From: an uncultured Clostridia bacterium
Lineage (GTDB): Bacteria; Bacillota; Clostridia; Oscillospirales; Oscillospiraceae
Direction of reading: 5' to 3'
Length of the DNA: 64,000 nucleotides
Assembly: GCA_947170435.1 (NCBI GenBank)
Contig: CAMVTO010000002.1
Span: 62,001 to 126,000, forward strand
Shown: in pieces, positions 24,054-31,304 of the stretch
How positions within the stretch are numbered: the stretch's first letter is position 1
Layout: each line of letters begins with the position of its first letter
Made by a program: the position numbers and the translations under genes
Notes under the pieces: generated by a model
Told to the model about the DNA's origin: nothing
Databases searched by the model: none
The model's input: only the letters and a program-made list of their open reading frames with translations

Positions 24054-25450
24054 ACCGATTCCTCCTCATAGGCGATCTTGTTGAGCGCGTTGACGTAGGC
24101 GCGGATGGACGCGCCCACAATGTCGGTGGAGATGCCGCGCCCCGGGTACAGCTTGCCGTTCGAGCGGAGCCGCACCACGGTCTCGCCCATTGCCTCGTGA
24201 CCCTCGGTGACGGTGCGGATTTGAAAATCGTCCATCTCGCAGTGGCGGCCCGTGGCCTGCTCCAGCGCGAGGAACGCCGCGTCGATCGGCCCGTCGCCCA
24301 GCGCGACGCTCTCCAGCTCCCTGCCGTGTTTGGTGAGCTTTAAATGCGCCATGGCGGTGATACCGCTGCCGGTGTTGATGACGTAACTTTTGACTTCGTA
24401 TGTTGCGGGTACCTGCATGGCGGCGGAAGCGACAATCGCGTCCAGCTCGCGGGCGCTGATCTCCTCCTTGTGCGTTGCGATGCGCTGGAATGCAGCCCAC
24501 ACGGCTTCGTCGTCCTCCTCGCTGAGCTCGTAGCCCAGCTTGGCAACGGTTTGCAGCACGGCGGCCTTGCCGTCATGCCGCGAAAGCGTCAGCCCCGCGT
24601 GCTCGTCGCTGCCAAAGCCGTCATAGGGCGTGTTGCCGGCAGAGTCAAAGAGCCGGGCAATCTGCCCTGCCACGCGCTTCATCTCCGTGGTGTGCACGTT
24701 CACACGCACGCCAAAGCCCTCACCCTTCGCGACGAGCACCTTGGCGATGTTTGGCAGCGAAACGCCGTCCGTCGGGTACGCCGATGCCTTGACCTCCCGC
24801 GCGCCGCGCAGCACCGCGGTCATGGCACAGGCGTCCGCCATGGCCAGCGCATCGGAGCAGGCAACGCCCACGGACACCGTGCGCAGGGCGGGGACACTTT
24901 CATAGAGGGCTTCAAAGAACGCGACAAACTCGCGCGGCAGCATTGCGCCTGCCGCGTCACAGACGGTGACGGTGCCTGCGCCCGCCTCGATTGCGGCGTT
25001 CAGTGCACTTTTGAGATATTCGGCGTCGGCGCGGGTCGCGTCGTCCGCGACAAACTCCACGTCCGCGCACAGCGTGCGGCAGTACGCCACGATCTCGCGA
25101 ATGAGGGTGAGCATGGCGTCCGGCTTTTTGTGGCAGAGGTACTCCATCTGCACGGTGCTCGTGGGCGTTACGACCTGCAAGCGCGGCTTCCTTGCACCCC
25201 TGAGCGCGTTCCACACCGCGTTCGCACTCTCTTTTGTCAGCGCGACGGGGACGGCGACAGCGCTGCTTTGCACCGCCGTGGCGACGGACTTAATGCGCAG
25301 CGCGTCGACCTTGGCGTTTTCGATCCCCTCCAGTTCGATGACGCTCGCGCCGAGCCGGTCAAGGAGCTTGGATAGCTCGATCTTTTCCTTAAAGGATAAC
25401 TGTCCCCCGAGGACTTTCATGGTCACGTCGCTGAGTTTCACTTCTTCCAT
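24050..25450 (-). CDS. LeuA-like protein with degenerate active site (isopropylmalate synthase regulatory domain protein)
   Basis: A 466-residue relative of 2-isopropylmalate synthase. The order of blocks fits LeuA: an N-terminal DVTMKVLGGQLS, VEFVADDATRADAEYL, VTVCDAAGAMLP, then a C-terminal LeuA allosteric domain from about 340 (AMQVPATYEVKSYVINTGSG to PGRGISTDIVGASIRAYVNALN). But canonical residues are missing: the DTTLRDGEQ motif that supplies the metal-binding Asp and catalytic Arg reads DVTMKVLGGQ, and HxHND is replaced by VGVACSD. It is probably not a normal isopropylmalate synthase; it could be a pseudoenzyme, a leucine sensor, or have another reaction. Start ATG is behind AAAGGAG and a T-box leader. 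Confidence 0.8.
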   Translation of the reverse strand: MEEVKLSDVTMKVLGGQLSFKEKIELSKLLDRLGASVIELEGIENAKVDALRIKSVATAVQSSAVAVPVALTKESANAVWNALRGARKPRLQVVTPTSTVQMEYLCHKKPDAMLTLIREIVAYCRTLCADVEFVADDATRADAEYLKSALNAAIEAGAGTVTVCDAAGAMLPREFVAFFEALYESVPALRTVSVGVACSDALAMADACAMTAVLRGAREVKASAYPTDGVSLPNIAKVLVAKGEGFGVRVNVHTTEMKRVAGQIARLFDSAGNTPYDGFGSDEHAGLTLSRHDGKAAVLQTVAKLGYELSEEDDEAVWAAFQRIATHKEEISARELDAIVASAAMQVPATYEVKSYVINTGSGITAMAHLKLTKHGRELESVALGDGPIDAAFLALEQATGRHCEMDDFQIRTVTEGHEAMGETVVRLRSNGKLYPGRGISTDIVGASIRAYVNALNKIAYEEESV

Positions 25451-25486
25451 GGCAAAAAGTCTCCTTTTTGAATGATTCAGACCGTT

Positions 25487-25511
25487 GTGATTTTCATTTT
25501 ATGAAAATCAC
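25487..25511. repeat. Perfect hairpin, 11-bp arms
   Basis: GTGATTTTCAT, TTT, ATGAAAATCAC, just upstream of the LeuA-like gene's ribosome binding site. Confidence 0.7.
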
Positions 25512-25514
25512 GCA

Positions 25515-25556
25515 GCCATATTTTGCGGTTGCCGCGCGAGCGGCGAGCAAAATGGC
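25515..25556. repeat. 42-base structured repeat, copy 2
   Basis: Second copy of 21509-21550, in the leader between the T-box terminator and the LeuA-like gene. Confidence 0.8.
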
Positions 25557-25563
25557 GATTCTC

Positions 25564-25598
25564 GGACCTTTTCTTTTGCAAAGCAAAAGAAAAGGTCC
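25564..25598. repeat. Perfect hairpin, 16-bp arms
   Basis: GGACCTTTTCTTTTGC, AAA, and its exact complement. Its right arm contains the T-tract of the T-box terminator, so the T-run is itself duplicated as an inverted repeat. Confidence 0.75.
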
Positions 25599-25867
25599 CT
25601 GAAGCCAATCTGGCTTCAGGGACGAATTGACATTCGCGGTACCACCCTGATTGCCGCATCCTTGCGGATACGACCACTCTCGAGCTCCTCTAAGCTCACA
25701 GCCGATCACGGGGCATCCGGGCTTCACTACTGGGCGAACCGTTCGCAAAGCCGACTCGGGAGCCAGACCGCGTGACCCGTCCGCACCGGCTCGCACCGAC
25801 CGCCGGCTCTCTGGAGCATCGTGGGAAAGCGGATTCTCCTTCAACGTCTTTCGATAACATAGTAACT
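25585..25867 (-). ncRNA. T-box leader (tRNA-sensing riboswitch) with intrinsic terminator
   Basis: On the minus strand the conserved T-box AGGGTGGTACCGCG is at 25648-25635, followed by a terminator GTCCCTGAAGCCA/TGGCTTCAGGGAC (25623-25595) and CTTTTCTTTT. Upstream is a Stem I region with AGAGAG and a GGTCGGTGCGAGCC apical part. Uncharged tRNA pairing with the specifier and T-box would prevent termination and allow expression of the LeuA-like gene and the fusion gene. A CTC triplet at 25762-25760 could be a leucine specifier, which would fit a LeuA relative, but I could not fold the specifier loop with confidence. Confidence 0.9.
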
Positions 25868-25873
25868 GGGTAA

Positions 25874-25902
25874 AGTATAGCCGCGTTTTTATACAATGTC
25901 AA
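25874..25902 (-). promoter_or_regulatory. Sigma-A promoter of the T-box operon
   Basis: TTGACA, 17-base spacer, TATACT on the minus strand, immediately before the T-box leader. Confidence 0.85.
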
Positions 25903-25944
25903 TGATAAAATCATCCAAAAATCCTATACGCCCGACGCGGATTG

Positions 25945-25953
25945 TGCTATAAT
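25945..25953 (+). promoter_or_regulatory. Extended -10 promoter of the methionine synthase pair
   Basis: TGCTATAAT with no good -35 box, 26 bases before the start codon. Confidence 0.6.
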
Positions 25954-25979
25954 CGGGAAAAAAGCGGAGGTGGCGCGTC

Positions 25980-26639
25980 ATGGAATCCAACATCGGAGAG
26001 ATACTCCGCTATCTCCGCGTCCGGGGCGAGACGCCGGAGATCCTGCGTGAGCAGGTGGAGATCACCGCGCGGGAGCTGGAGGAGAGCCTGGAGCCGAGCT
26101 ATGTCTACCGCGCGTTTCCGCTGACCCTCGGCGCAGACGGCGTGATGCTGACGGGCAGCGGCGTGACGCTGACGGGTGGTCTTGCGCGAAAGATGCTGCA
26201 GCATTGCGATACGGCGGTGCTGCTGTGCTGCACGCTGGGGATTGAATTTGAGCGGCGCCTGCGTGCGCTGGAGCGGCGTGATATGGGGAAGGCGGTCATC
26301 CTCGACGCTTGCGGCAGCGCGTGGGTGGAGTCCGGCTGCGACGCCGCGGAGGCGGAGATTGCCGCGCGCTTTCCCGGCCGGTACATCACCGACCGCTTTT
26401 CTCCCGGCTACGGCGATTTGCCGCTGTCGCTGCAACCGGCGGTGCTGAGCGCGCTGGACGCGCAGCGTCGGCTGGGCATTCATTTGAGCGAGAGCTTCCT
26501 GATGACGCCGAGCAAATCCGTCACCGCCGTGATCGGCGTGTCAGATACGCCGCAGCCTGCGCGGGTGCGCGGCTGTGGGTACTGCGCCATGCGAAATACC
26601 TGCGACTACCGAAAAGGAGGGACGAGCTGTGCCGTCTAA
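25980..26639 (+). CDS. Methionine synthase activation domain, separate polypeptide
   Basis: A 219-residue protein corresponding to the C-terminal SAM-binding reactivation domain of cobalamin-dependent methionine synthase, which remethylates oxidised cob(II)alamin. Visible features are EILRYLRVRG, a VLLCCTLGIEFERRLRALERRD stretch, FSPGYGDLPLSLQP (the RxSPGYG-type SAM contact) and a C-terminal CGYCAMRNTCDYR cysteine cluster. It precedes and overlaps metH by 11 bases, so the enzyme that is one chain in E. coli is split here with the activation part first. The C-terminal cysteines suggest a metal or redox site not present in E. coli MetH. Confidence 0.85.
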   Translation: MESNIGEILRYLRVRGETPEILREQVEITARELEESLEPSYVYRAFPLTLGADGVMLTGSGVTLTGGLARKMLQHCDTAVLLCCTLGIEFERRLRALERRDMGKAVILDACGSAWVESGCDAAEAEIAARFPGRYITDRFSPGYGDLPLSLQPAVLSALDAQRRLGIHLSESFLMTPSKSVTAVIGVSDTPQPARVRGCGYCAMRNTCDYRKGGTSCAV

Positions 26640-29052
26640 GACGTTGGATTTCAGCAAAATCGTGATCCTCGACGGCGCGATGGGCACCGTACTGCAAAGC
26701 CGCGGCTTGAAGCCCGGCGGGGTGCCGGAGCTGCTGAATCTGGAGCAGCCGGAGCTGCTGCGGGGAGTGTATCGCGACTACATCGCCGCGGGCAGTGACG
26801 TGATCTATGCCAACACGTTCGGTGCGAACGCGCTCAAGCTCGCGCGCACGGGGAAAAGCGTCGCGGAGATCGTCACCGCGGCGATCGCGCTGGCCAAAGA
26901 AGCAGCGGCGGGCACGAATGTGAAGGTCGCGCTCGATGTCGGTCCGTTGGGCGAGCTGCTGGAGCCGATGGGTACGCTGCCCTTTGAGCGAGCGTATGAG
27001 TTGTTTCGGGAGATGGTGCTCGCGGGTGTGGCGGCGGGCGCCGACCTCGCGGTTGTCGAAACCATGACGGACCTGTACGAGACCAAGGCGGCGCTGCTGG
27101 CGGTGAAGGAGAATTCCGATCTGCCGGTGCTGGTCACCATGTCCTTTGAAGAGTCGGGGCGTACGTTCACGGGCTGCACCGTCGCATCCATGGCGCACAC
27201 GCTCACCGGCCTCGGCGCGGACGCCATCGGCCTCAACTGCTCGCTGGGACCGGACAAGCTCGCGCCGCTGCTGCGGGAGCTGTGCGAACATACACCGCTG
27301 CCCGTCATTGCCAAGCCCAACGCGGGACTGCCCGACCCGGTGGATGGGCATTATGACATGGATGCGCGCTCGTTTGCCGATATCCTCGCGCCTATGGCGG
27401 ACGCGGGCGTGAGCGTGTTCGGCGGCTGCTGCGGTACGTCGCCGGACTATGTGCGCGCTGTGGCAGAACGGCTTGAGGGCCGCGCTCCGGCCAAGCGCAC
27501 GCCGAAGCGGGAGAGCTTTGTCTGCACCCCGGTGAGGCCGCTGCCCATCACGGGCATCCGGGTCATCGGCGAGCGCATCAATCCCACCGGCAAAAAGCGC
27601 TTTCAACAGGCGCTGCTGGAAAACGACATGGATTATATCCTCGACCTGGCGGTGCAGCAGGAGGACGCGGGCGCGGACATCCTCGACGTGAACGTGGGCT
27701 ACCCCGGCGTGGACGAGGTGGAAATGCTGCCCCGCGTCGTGAAAGCCCTGCAGGGCACCGTACCTCTGCCGCTGATGCTGGATTCGTCCAACGCGCAGGC
27801 GTTGGAGGCGGCGCTCCGCGTCTGCAACGGCAAGGCGGCGGTCAACAGCGTCAATGGCGACCGGGAGGTCATGGATCGCATCCTGCCTCTCATTCAAAAA
27901 TACGGTGCGTCGGTGGTCGGGCTGTGTCTTGACAAGAACGGTGTGCCGCAGACGGCGGAGCAGCGCTTTGCCATCGCAAAGCGCATTCTGGACGCGGCGC
28001 TCTCTTGCGGCATCCCCCGCGAGGACGTGTGGATCGACTGCCTGACGCTGACCGTTTCGGCGCAGCAGGAGCAGGCGCGCCAAACGCTCAAGGCGCTGCG
28101 CATGGTGCGCGAGGAGCTGGGGCTGCAAACCGTGCTCGGCGTGTCCAACATCTCTTTCGGGCTTCCGAACCGTGCGCTGGTGACGCGCACATTCCTCATC
28201 GAGGCGATGCACGCGGGACTGACGCTGCCGATCCTCAACCCCAACCTGACGGAGCTGATGGACGCGGTGGCGGCGTTTCGGGTGCTCTCCGGCGAGGATG
28301 AGAGCTGCCGCGCCTATGTGGAACGCTTCGCGGACTACGAGCCGCCCAAGGCGGCGAACGTTGTCAGCTCCGTGAAAAAAGACAAGCCTGCGCAAAGCGC
28401 GGCATCAGGGGCCGCGCCGGCTTCCTCCGGCGATGCTTTGGACGACGCGGTGATCCGCGGTTTAAAAACCGAGGCGGCGGCGTTGGCGGCAGAGCTGCTG
28501 AAAACAGAGACCGAGCTGTCGCTCGTCGACGGACACCTGATTCCCGCACTGGATCAGGTCGGCGAGGGATACGAGACGGGCAGGGTGTTCCTGCCGCAGC
28601 TGCTGTCCGCGGCGCAGGCGGCACAGGCGGTGTTTGAGGTGATCCGCACGCGCCTGGCGGAGCGCGGCGGCGAGAGCGTCAAGCGCGGCCGTCTGCTGGT
28701 GGCAACGGTGCGCGGCGACGTACACGATATCGGCAAAAACATCGTCAAGACCGTGCTGGAAAACTACGGCTACGACGTGGTGGACTTAGGACGTGACGTG
28801 CCGCCGGAGGCGGTGGTGAAGGCGGTCAGAGAGCAGGGCATCGGCCTCGTGGGCCTTTCGGCGCTGATGACCACGACCCTTGCCGCCATGGAGGAGACAG
28901 TGACGCTGCTGCGGCAGCTGCCGGATCCGCCGAAAACATTCGTCGGCGGTGCGGTGGTGACGCCGGAGTACGCACAGCGCATCGGCGCGGACTACTACGC
29001 GAAGGACGCGAAAGCCAGCGTGGAGATCGCGCGCGAGGTCTTTGGGCAATAA
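26629..29052 (+). CDS. metH: Cobalamin-dependent methionine synthase (without activation domain)
   Basis: MetH transfers a methyl group from methyltetrahydrofolate to homocysteine through cobalamin. The 807 residues contain: a homocysteine S-methyltransferase barrel with zinc cysteines (GLNCS near 203 and GGCCGTS near 265), a pterin-binding barrel (IGERINPTGKKRF to NPNLTELMDAV), a linker, the cobalamin cap helices and the B12 domain with DVHDIGKN near 700. The reactivation domain is missing here and encoded by the preceding gene. The start is a GTG 8 bases after AGGAGG; an earlier in-frame ATG lies inside the upstream gene without such a site. Confidence 0.95.
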   Translation: MPSKTLDFSKIVILDGAMGTVLQSRGLKPGGVPELLNLEQPELLRGVYRDYIAAGSDVIYANTFGANALKLARTGKSVAEIVTAAIALAKEAAAGTNVKVALDVGPLGELLEPMGTLPFERAYELFREMVLAGVAAGADLAVVETMTDLYETKAALLAVKENSDLPVLVTMSFEESGRTFTGCTVASMAHTLTGLGADAIGLNCSLGPDKLAPLLRELCEHTPLPVIAKPNAGLPDPVDGHYDMDARSFADILAPMADAGVSVFGGCCGTSPDYVRAVAERLEGRAPAKRTPKRESFVCTPVRPLPITGIRVIGERINPTGKKRFQQALLENDMDYILDLAVQQEDAGADILDVNVGYPGVDEVEMLPRVVKALQGTVPLPLMLDSSNAQALEAALRVCNGKAAVNSVNGDREVMDRILPLIQKYGASVVGLCLDKNGVPQTAEQRFAIAKRILDAALSCGIPREDVWIDCLTLTVSAQQEQARQTLKALRMVREELGLQTVLGVSNISFGLPNRALVTRTFLIEAMHAGLTLPILNPNLTELMDAVAAFRVLSGEDESCRAYVERFADYEPPKAANVVSSVKKDKPAQSAASGAAPASSGDALDDAVIRGLKTEAAALAAELLKTETELSLVDGHLIPALDQVGEGYETGRVFLPQLLSAAQAAQAVFEVIRTRLAERGGESVKRGRLLVATVRGDVHDIGKNIVKTVLENYGYDVVDLGRDVPPEAVVKAVREQGIGLVGLSALMTTTLAAMEETVTLLRQLPDPPKTFVGGAVVTPEYAQRIGADYYAKDAKASVEIAREVFGQ

Positions 29053-29088
29053 AAAAGGGAAAGCAGCCATTGGGCTGCTTTCCTTTTT
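29052..29088. terminator. Bidirectional terminator between metH and mtnN
   Basis: A near-perfect stem (GGAAAGCAGCC/GGCTGCTTTCC) with A-run on one side and T-run on the other. Confidence 0.9.
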
Positions 29089-29098
29089 GCTGCATTGT

Positions 29099-29812
29099 TT
29101 ATCCCTCAATCAGCTTGCGGAGGATGCTCGCCGAGAGGTCGGCGGTCTGCTGTTCGAACGCATCGAACGACGCGGGGGACGAACCGTCCGCGAGGTCGGA
29201 GATGGCGCGCAGCACGATGAACGGCACGCCCGCCAGCGACGCGACCTGCGCGATGGCGCCGCCCTCCATCTCTGCGGCGACGGCGCCGAAGGTGCCCGCG
29301 ATGTCCTGCTTCGCCTCGGCGGAGGCGACAAACAGATCGCCCGTGGCGATGCGCCCGCTTTTGACGCGCTTCGCGTCCAGAAGAGACGACGCCGCGGCGC
29401 GGAACGCCTCGATCAGCGTTTCATCGCTGCAAAATACCGAAGGGGTGTCACGATGGGTGGGATCGCAAATGTTCCCGCGGGCGTAGCCGAAGGCGCGCAC
29501 GTCAAAGTCATGCTGCACCAGCTCCGTGCCGATGACCACGTCCGCCACGGCCAGGCCCTCACCGATGCCGCCGGCGATGCCGGTGTTGACGATGTAATCA
29601 GGGGCATACCGGTCGATGAGCACCTGTGTGCAGCGGGCGGCGTTGACCTTGCCGATGCCGCACTTGACCAGCACGACGCGGTTCGCGCCCAGCGTGCCGC
29701 TGTAGAACGTCAGGCCGGAATGCTCCGCCGTCTCCATTTTGCCCAGAGCTGCGCGCAGCTGCGCGACCTCGCTCTCCATGGCGCCGATGACGCCGAAGGT
29801 TTTATTCTTCAT
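29099..29812 (-). CDS. mtnN: 5'-methylthioadenosine/S-adenosylhomocysteine nucleosidase
   Basis: MtnN (Pfs) cleaves adenine from S-adenosylhomocysteine and methylthioadenosine. The 237 residues begin FGVIGAMESEVAQLR, with the family Glu in that first motif, continue with VVLVKCGIGKVNAA and VNTGIAGGIGEGLAVADVVIG, and end with the catalytic Asp region FIVLRAISDLADGS plus the METEGGAIA-like AAEMEGGAIAQVA. Length is usual. It overlaps luxS by 11 bases; together they take S-adenosylhomocysteine to homocysteine for MetH, encoded convergently next door. Confidence 0.96.
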   Translation of the reverse strand: MKNKTFGVIGAMESEVAQLRAALGKMETAEHSGLTFYSGTLGANRVVLVKCGIGKVNAARCTQVLIDRYAPDYIVNTGIAGGIGEGLAVADVVIGTELVQHDFDVRAFGYARGNICDPTHRDTPSVFCSDETLIEAFRAAASSLLDAKRVKSGRIATGDLFVASAEAKQDIAGTFGAVAAEMEGGAIAQVASLAGVPFIVLRAISDLADGSSPASFDAFEQQTADLSASILRKLIEG

Positions 29813-30263
29813 ATTTGAGCTCTTCCTCCGTCCAATTCTTCAAAACCTCGCACATGTCCGCCGCAACCGCCCGCGCGCCGGGGAGATCCTGATCCAAATA
29901 ATTGCCGCACTGCACACGTGTCGCGCCGGGGATCTCGCCGTCCCAGACCGCGATCTGCGCGAAGCACTCGCGCACCAGATCGATGGCCTGCGCGTGGGTC
30001 ATCGTGTCGCGCACCAGAAAATAGAATCCCGTGCGACAGCCCATGGGTCCGACATAGATCACGCTGTCCGCGAGCGCGCTGTTGCGGGCAAGCGTTGCGA
30101 ACAGATGCTCAAAGCTGTGCGCCTCCCCAGTGCTGAGGTAGTCGCCCATGTTGGGCTTTTTCATACGGATGTCATAGGTCACCACGTCCCCGTCGATACG
30201 GGAGACATACATGCCCTTTTCGAGCTTGTCGTGGTTGACGTCAAAGCTGGCGATGGTTTTCAT
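29802..30263 (-). CDS. luxS: S-ribosylhomocysteine lyase
   Basis: LuxS splits S-ribosylhomocysteine into homocysteine and DPD, the precursor of autoinducer-2. The 153 residues carry the Fe/Zn ligands HSFEH (His49, His53; Glu52 is the catalytic base) and Cys119 in QCGNY, plus Cys76 in MGCRTG. The ATG follows AAGGAGG with its own sigma-A promoter. Whether AI-2 acts as a signal in this organism cannot be told; the methyl-cycle role is clear from the mtnN and metH neighbours. Confidence 0.97.
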   Translation of the reverse strand: MKTIASFDVNHDKLEKGMYVSRIDGDVVTYDIRMKKPNMGDYLSTGEAHSFEHLFATLARNSALADSVIYVGPMGCRTGFYFLVRDTMTHAQAIDLVRECFAQIAVWDGEIPGATRVQCGNYLDQDLPGARAVAADMCEVLKNWTEEELKYEE

Positions 30264-30297
30264 GCGCGCCCCTCCTTGTCGATTGTTTTCCTATATT

Positions 30298-30326
30298 AAA
30301 ATATACAATCTGTCACGAACTGTCAA
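30298..30326 (-). promoter_or_regulatory. Sigma-A promoter of luxS-mtnN
   Basis: TTGACA, 17-base spacer, TATTTT on the minus strand. Confidence 0.65.
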
Positions 30327-30335
30327 GCCTTGCCC

Positions 30336-30364
30336 TTGACAGTCGCCGCCGCGCGTGGTATCTT
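30336..30364 (+). promoter_or_regulatory. Sigma-A promoter of the Fur-family gene
   Basis: TTGACA, 17-base spacer, TATCTT. An imperfect palindrome lies at the likely start of transcription. Confidence 0.7.
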
Positions 30365-30365
30365 G

Positions 30366-30386
30366 ATTTGCAAACGAATCGCAAGT
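30366..30386. promoter_or_regulatory. Candidate Fur-family operator
   Basis: A 21-base imperfect palindrome (ATTTGC ... GCAAGT, 7 of 10 pairs matching) directly after the -10 box of the regulator's own promoter, the usual place for autorepression. Confidence 0.4.
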
Positions 30387-30402
30387 TTAGAAGGTGGTTT
30401 TG

Positions 30403-30795
30403 ATGGCCAAATACATGACGAAGCAACGCAAAACGCTGCTTGGCTATCTGGGCGCGCACCCGGACGAGGCGCTCTCCGCGCAGGAGATCGCCGCGGCCTT
30501 GGAGGGCGAGGGCGTGAGCCTCAGCGCGGTGTATCGCAATCTGTCGGCGCTGGAGGGCGAGGGACAGGTGCGCCGCATGAGCCGGGAGGGCAGCCGCGAG
30601 GTCTACTATCAGTTCACCGGCTCCGACGCCTGCCGCGACTGCCTGCATCTGAAGTGCAAAAAGTGCGGCCGCACGTTCCATATGGACACCGCCGGCGCGG
30701 CACAACTGCTGGGCGTGGTGGAAAAGGCAGAGGGCTTTGCCGTGGACAAGGGCGACACCGTGCTCTACGGCGTGTGCGAGATCTGCCAGGACTGA
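30403..30795 (+). CDS. Fur-family metalloregulator
   Basis: A 130-residue transcription regulator with a winged-helix N-terminus (TKQRKTLLGYLGAHPDEALSAQEIA, then SLSAVYRNLSALE for the recognition helix) and a C-terminal dimerisation domain with structural zinc cysteines in KCKKCGRTFHM and CEICQD. The usual His-rich HxH segment before the first Cys pair is replaced by ACRDCLHLKC, so the sensing site may differ from standard Fur, Zur or PerR. The ATG follows AAGGTGG; a GTG nine bases upstream is an unlikely alternative. Zur-like or PerR-like function cannot be decided from sequence alone. Confidence 0.87.
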   Translation: MAKYMTKQRKTLLGYLGAHPDEALSAQEIAAALEGEGVSLSAVYRNLSALEGEGQVRRMSREGSREVYYQFTGSDACRDCLHLKCKKCGRTFHMDTAGAAQLLGVVEKAEGFAVDKGDTVLYGVCEICQD

Positions 30796-30798
30796 GCG

Positions 30799-31299
30799 AT
30801 GGAAAAGACGGTACAAACCCATCCGTTTCCACCGCTGTATGACGAAGCGTCCCGCGTGCTGATTCTCGGCTCGTTCCCGTCGGTGAAGTCCAGAGAACAG
30901 ATGTTTTTCTATGGGCATCCGCAGAATCGCTTCTGGAGGGTGCTGCCCGCACTGTTCGGCGAGGATGTTCCGGCGGCGATCGAGGAGAAGAAGTCGCTGA
31001 TCCTGCGCCATCACCTCGCGCTGTGGGATACCATCGCGTCGTGCGAAATCACCGGCTCGTCGGACGCCAGCATCACAAACGTCGTCGCCAACGACCTGCG
31101 CCCGATCCTGGGCGGCGCGGATATCCGCGCGATCTTCTGCAACGGGGCAACTTCCATGAAGTGGTACAATAAGCTCCTGCGCGATACGCTGGGGCGGGAA
31201 GCGATCCAGCTGCCATCCACCAGCCCCGCCAACGCGCAGTGGACGCTGCCGCGGCTGACGCAGGCGTGGGGGGCGGCGATTTTGCCGCATTTGGAGTAA
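30799..31299 (+). CDS. DNA-deoxyinosine (hypoxanthine) glycosylase
   Basis: A 166-residue member of UDG family 6 (HDG), which removes hypoxanthine arising from adenine deamination in DNA. The family motifs are present: VLILGSFPSVKSREQMFFYGHPQNRFW (glycosylase motif 1 region), HLALWDTIASCEI and a C-terminal LPSTSPANAQW. Gap to the Fur gene is 3 bases and to the MATE gene 5 bases, so the three are probably co-transcribed. No metal or stress link between them is evident beyond that. Confidence 0.9.
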   Translation: MEKTVQTHPFPPLYDEASRVLILGSFPSVKSREQMFFYGHPQNRFWRVLPALFGEDVPAAIEEKKSLILRHHLALWDTIASCEITGSSDASITNVVANDLRPILGGADIRAIFCNGATSMKWYNKLLRDTLGREAIQLPSTSPANAQWTLPRLTQAWGAAILPHLE

Positions 31300-31304
31300 C
31301 GTAT

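Larger units (their letters stand above)
25451..25979. other. 529-base divergent regulatory region
   Basis: No gene. From left to right: a hairpin (25487-25511), the 42-base repeat, a long hairpin (25564-25598), the T-box leader with its terminator, the minus-strand promoter, and the plus-strand promoter of the methionine synthase pair. Confidence 0.8.

Noticed and set aside
22458-24071. 537-codon open frame opposite the isomerase-ligase fusion gene
   Set aside because: Same antisense composition; the fusion gene is well supported.
26521-28395. 624-codon minus-strand frame opposite metH
   Set aside because: Shadow of metH, which has all expected motifs.
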